This document shows positions 63,290 to 64,000 of a DNA stretch of 64,000 nucleotides, piece by piece. Source of the DNA: Tolypothrix brevis GSE-NOS-MK-07-07A (GTDB lineage Bacteria; Cyanobacteriota; Cyanobacteriia; Cyanobacteriales; Nostocaceae); NCBI GenBank assembly GCA_019358985.1, contig JAHHIJ010000035.1, positions 1 through 64,000 on the forward strand, read 5' to 3'. The translations under genes were made by a program, and so were the position numbers. The notes under the pieces were generated by a model that worked only from the letters and a program-made list of their open reading frames with translations, had not been told where the DNA came from and did not search any database. Position 1 is the stretch's first letter. Each line of letters opens with the position of its first letter.

Positions 63290-64000
63290 AAAAGTTCGGA
63301 ATTAGGAGTTAGTTTTCTTTTTATCCCCCCTTGTCCCCTCTCCTTCAAAAACGCATCAAACGTAACTCTATCCGGTAGCGAAGGTTGGGCGCCCAATTTC
63401 GTTGCGGCTAAAGCACCTGCTGCTGCACCCCAAATAACGCTGTCGTGCAAAGAATGTCCTTGGGAAAGCGCTGCGGCTAAACCACCATTAAAAGCATCGC
63501 CAGCAGCAACGGTGTCAACAGCTTGCACTGCAAACGCAGGTATAAAAAAGGTTTCTTCAGGTGTTGCACAAAAAACACCTTTAGCGCCTAATTTAACGAT
63601 CGCATTTTTCACGCCTTTTTGCAACAACACCGCCGCTGCCTTCTTTGCTGACTCTTCCCCATCCACCGGAAAACCCACTAATTGCGCCGCCTCAACTTCA
63701 TTTGGTGTAATAATATCCACCAAGGGGTAAAGTTCATCTGGTAGATTATTTTGTGCCGGTGCGGGATCGAGAATTACTTTTACTTGTGCATCTCGTGCTG
63801 CTTTCGCAGCAGCGACAACAGCAGACATGGGAATTTCAAGTTGTAAAAGTAACACTTTTGCCGTTGGGAATAAGTGCGATAATCTTTCTACATCTTCGTG
63901 ATTTACACGTCCATTTGCACCGGGAATCACAATGATTTGATTTTCACCTTTGACATCGACGTTGATAATTGCAACACCAGAACTGACAGTTTCATCTACA
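63286..64000 (-). CDS. rbsK: Ribokinase (PfkB family), cut by the window edge
   Basis: The C-terminal 237 or so residues of a PfkB-type sugar kinase; the frame is open to the window edge, so the N-terminus lies outside. Visible motifs: IPGANGRV, LLQLEIP, VILDPAPAQNNLP, DIITPNEVEAAQLVG, and DTVAAGDAFNGGLAAAL, the PfkB signature with the catalytic Asp. Ribokinase phosphorylates ribose set free by the nucleoside hydrolase. The last residues (GGIKRKLTPNSELL) run into the palindrome. Confidence 0.9.
   Translation of the reverse strand, partial: VDETVSSGVAIINVDVKGENQIIVIPGANGRVNHEDVERLSHLFPTAKVLLLQLEIPMSAVVAAAKAARDAQVKVILDPAPAQNNLPDELYPLVDIITPNEVEAAQLVGFPVDGEESAKKAAAVLLQKGVKNAIVKLGAKGVFCATPEETFFIPAFAVQAVDTVAAGDAFNGGLAAALSQGHSLHDSVIWGAAAGALAATKLGAQPSLPDRVTFDAFLKERGQGGIKRKLTPNSELL

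Overview
The window reads as chromosomal DNA of a filamentous, probably heterocyst-forming cyanobacterium (Nostocales; genus not resolved). The reasons are: GCGATCGC (HIP1) octamers scattered through genes and spacers; cyanobacterial versions of nusB, htpG, clpB, rpmB, era, ribBA, metH and an SLH-type porin; heptamer-type short tandem repeats; a large load of short palindromic elements; and, above all, a complete eleven-gene locus collinear with the hormogonium polysaccharide (hps) locus described in Nostoc punctiforme. No rRNA, tRNA, CRISPR array or full insertion sequence was recognised.

Layout. 1-0.33 kb: an 18-bp tandem repeat interrupted by a small inverted-repeat element. 0.33-1.85 kb: nusB and a DUF502 membrane protein. 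2.4-16.6 kb (all minus strand): hpsK-J-I-H-G-F-E-D-C-B-A, transcribed from hpsA (16.6 kb) toward hpsK (2.4 kb). It holds four pseudopilin-type proteins, one very large prepilin-like protein, five glycosyltransferase-type proteins and a coiled-coil membrane protein; together they are expected to make and export the polysaccharide needed for hormogonium gliding. 16.6-17.56 kb: a leader full of small inverted-repeat elements. 17.56-26.7 kb: rpmB, htpG, a methyltransferase, clpB (whose stop-codon end has been multiplied into a 94-bp tandem repeat), an SLH/iron-uptake porin and gloA. 27.1-29.8 kb: a frame-shifted and truncated CHAT-nSTAND gene colliding with a truncated PIN toxin that keeps its antitoxin. 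30.1-42.8 kb: eno, a Uma2 nuclease, a small aspartyl protease, argC, ribBA, an RloA/RloB-type ATPase pair (possible phage defence), an amidase and metH.

42.8-59 kb is an accessory-rich stretch: a zeta-type kinase with a small partner, a broken GUN4 gene, a second Uma2 protein, a membrane Ser/Thr kinase, a PIN pair, a carotenoid oxygenase, housekeeping genes (phosphatase, aspartoacylase-like, era, a LuxR-type response regulator), a fragment of an HNH gene, a hicB-hicA-hicB trio, an alcohol dehydrogenase-like/aminotransferase operon, a MITE-truncated higB with intact higA, and a Panacea-type (DUF4065) pair enclosed by 154-bp direct repeats copied from the 3' end of the neighbouring DUF1611 gene. 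59-64 kb: DUF1611 protein with dipeptide epimerase, a NUDIX hydrolase, then a nucleoside cluster (nucleoside hydrolase, cytidine/purine-type deaminase, ribokinase cut by the window edge).

Two themes stand out. First, palindromic repeats have entered not only spacers but also coding sequences or stop codons (nSTAND gene, porin leader, metH, PIN gene, deaminase/ribokinase ends, higB). Second, toxin-antitoxin modules and their wreckage are dense: seven intact or broken sets between 27 and 59 kb. The strongest candidates for something undescribed are the Panacea-partner protein inside its direct repeats, the RloA/RloB pair, and the palindrome family whose inner arms change in matched pairs.
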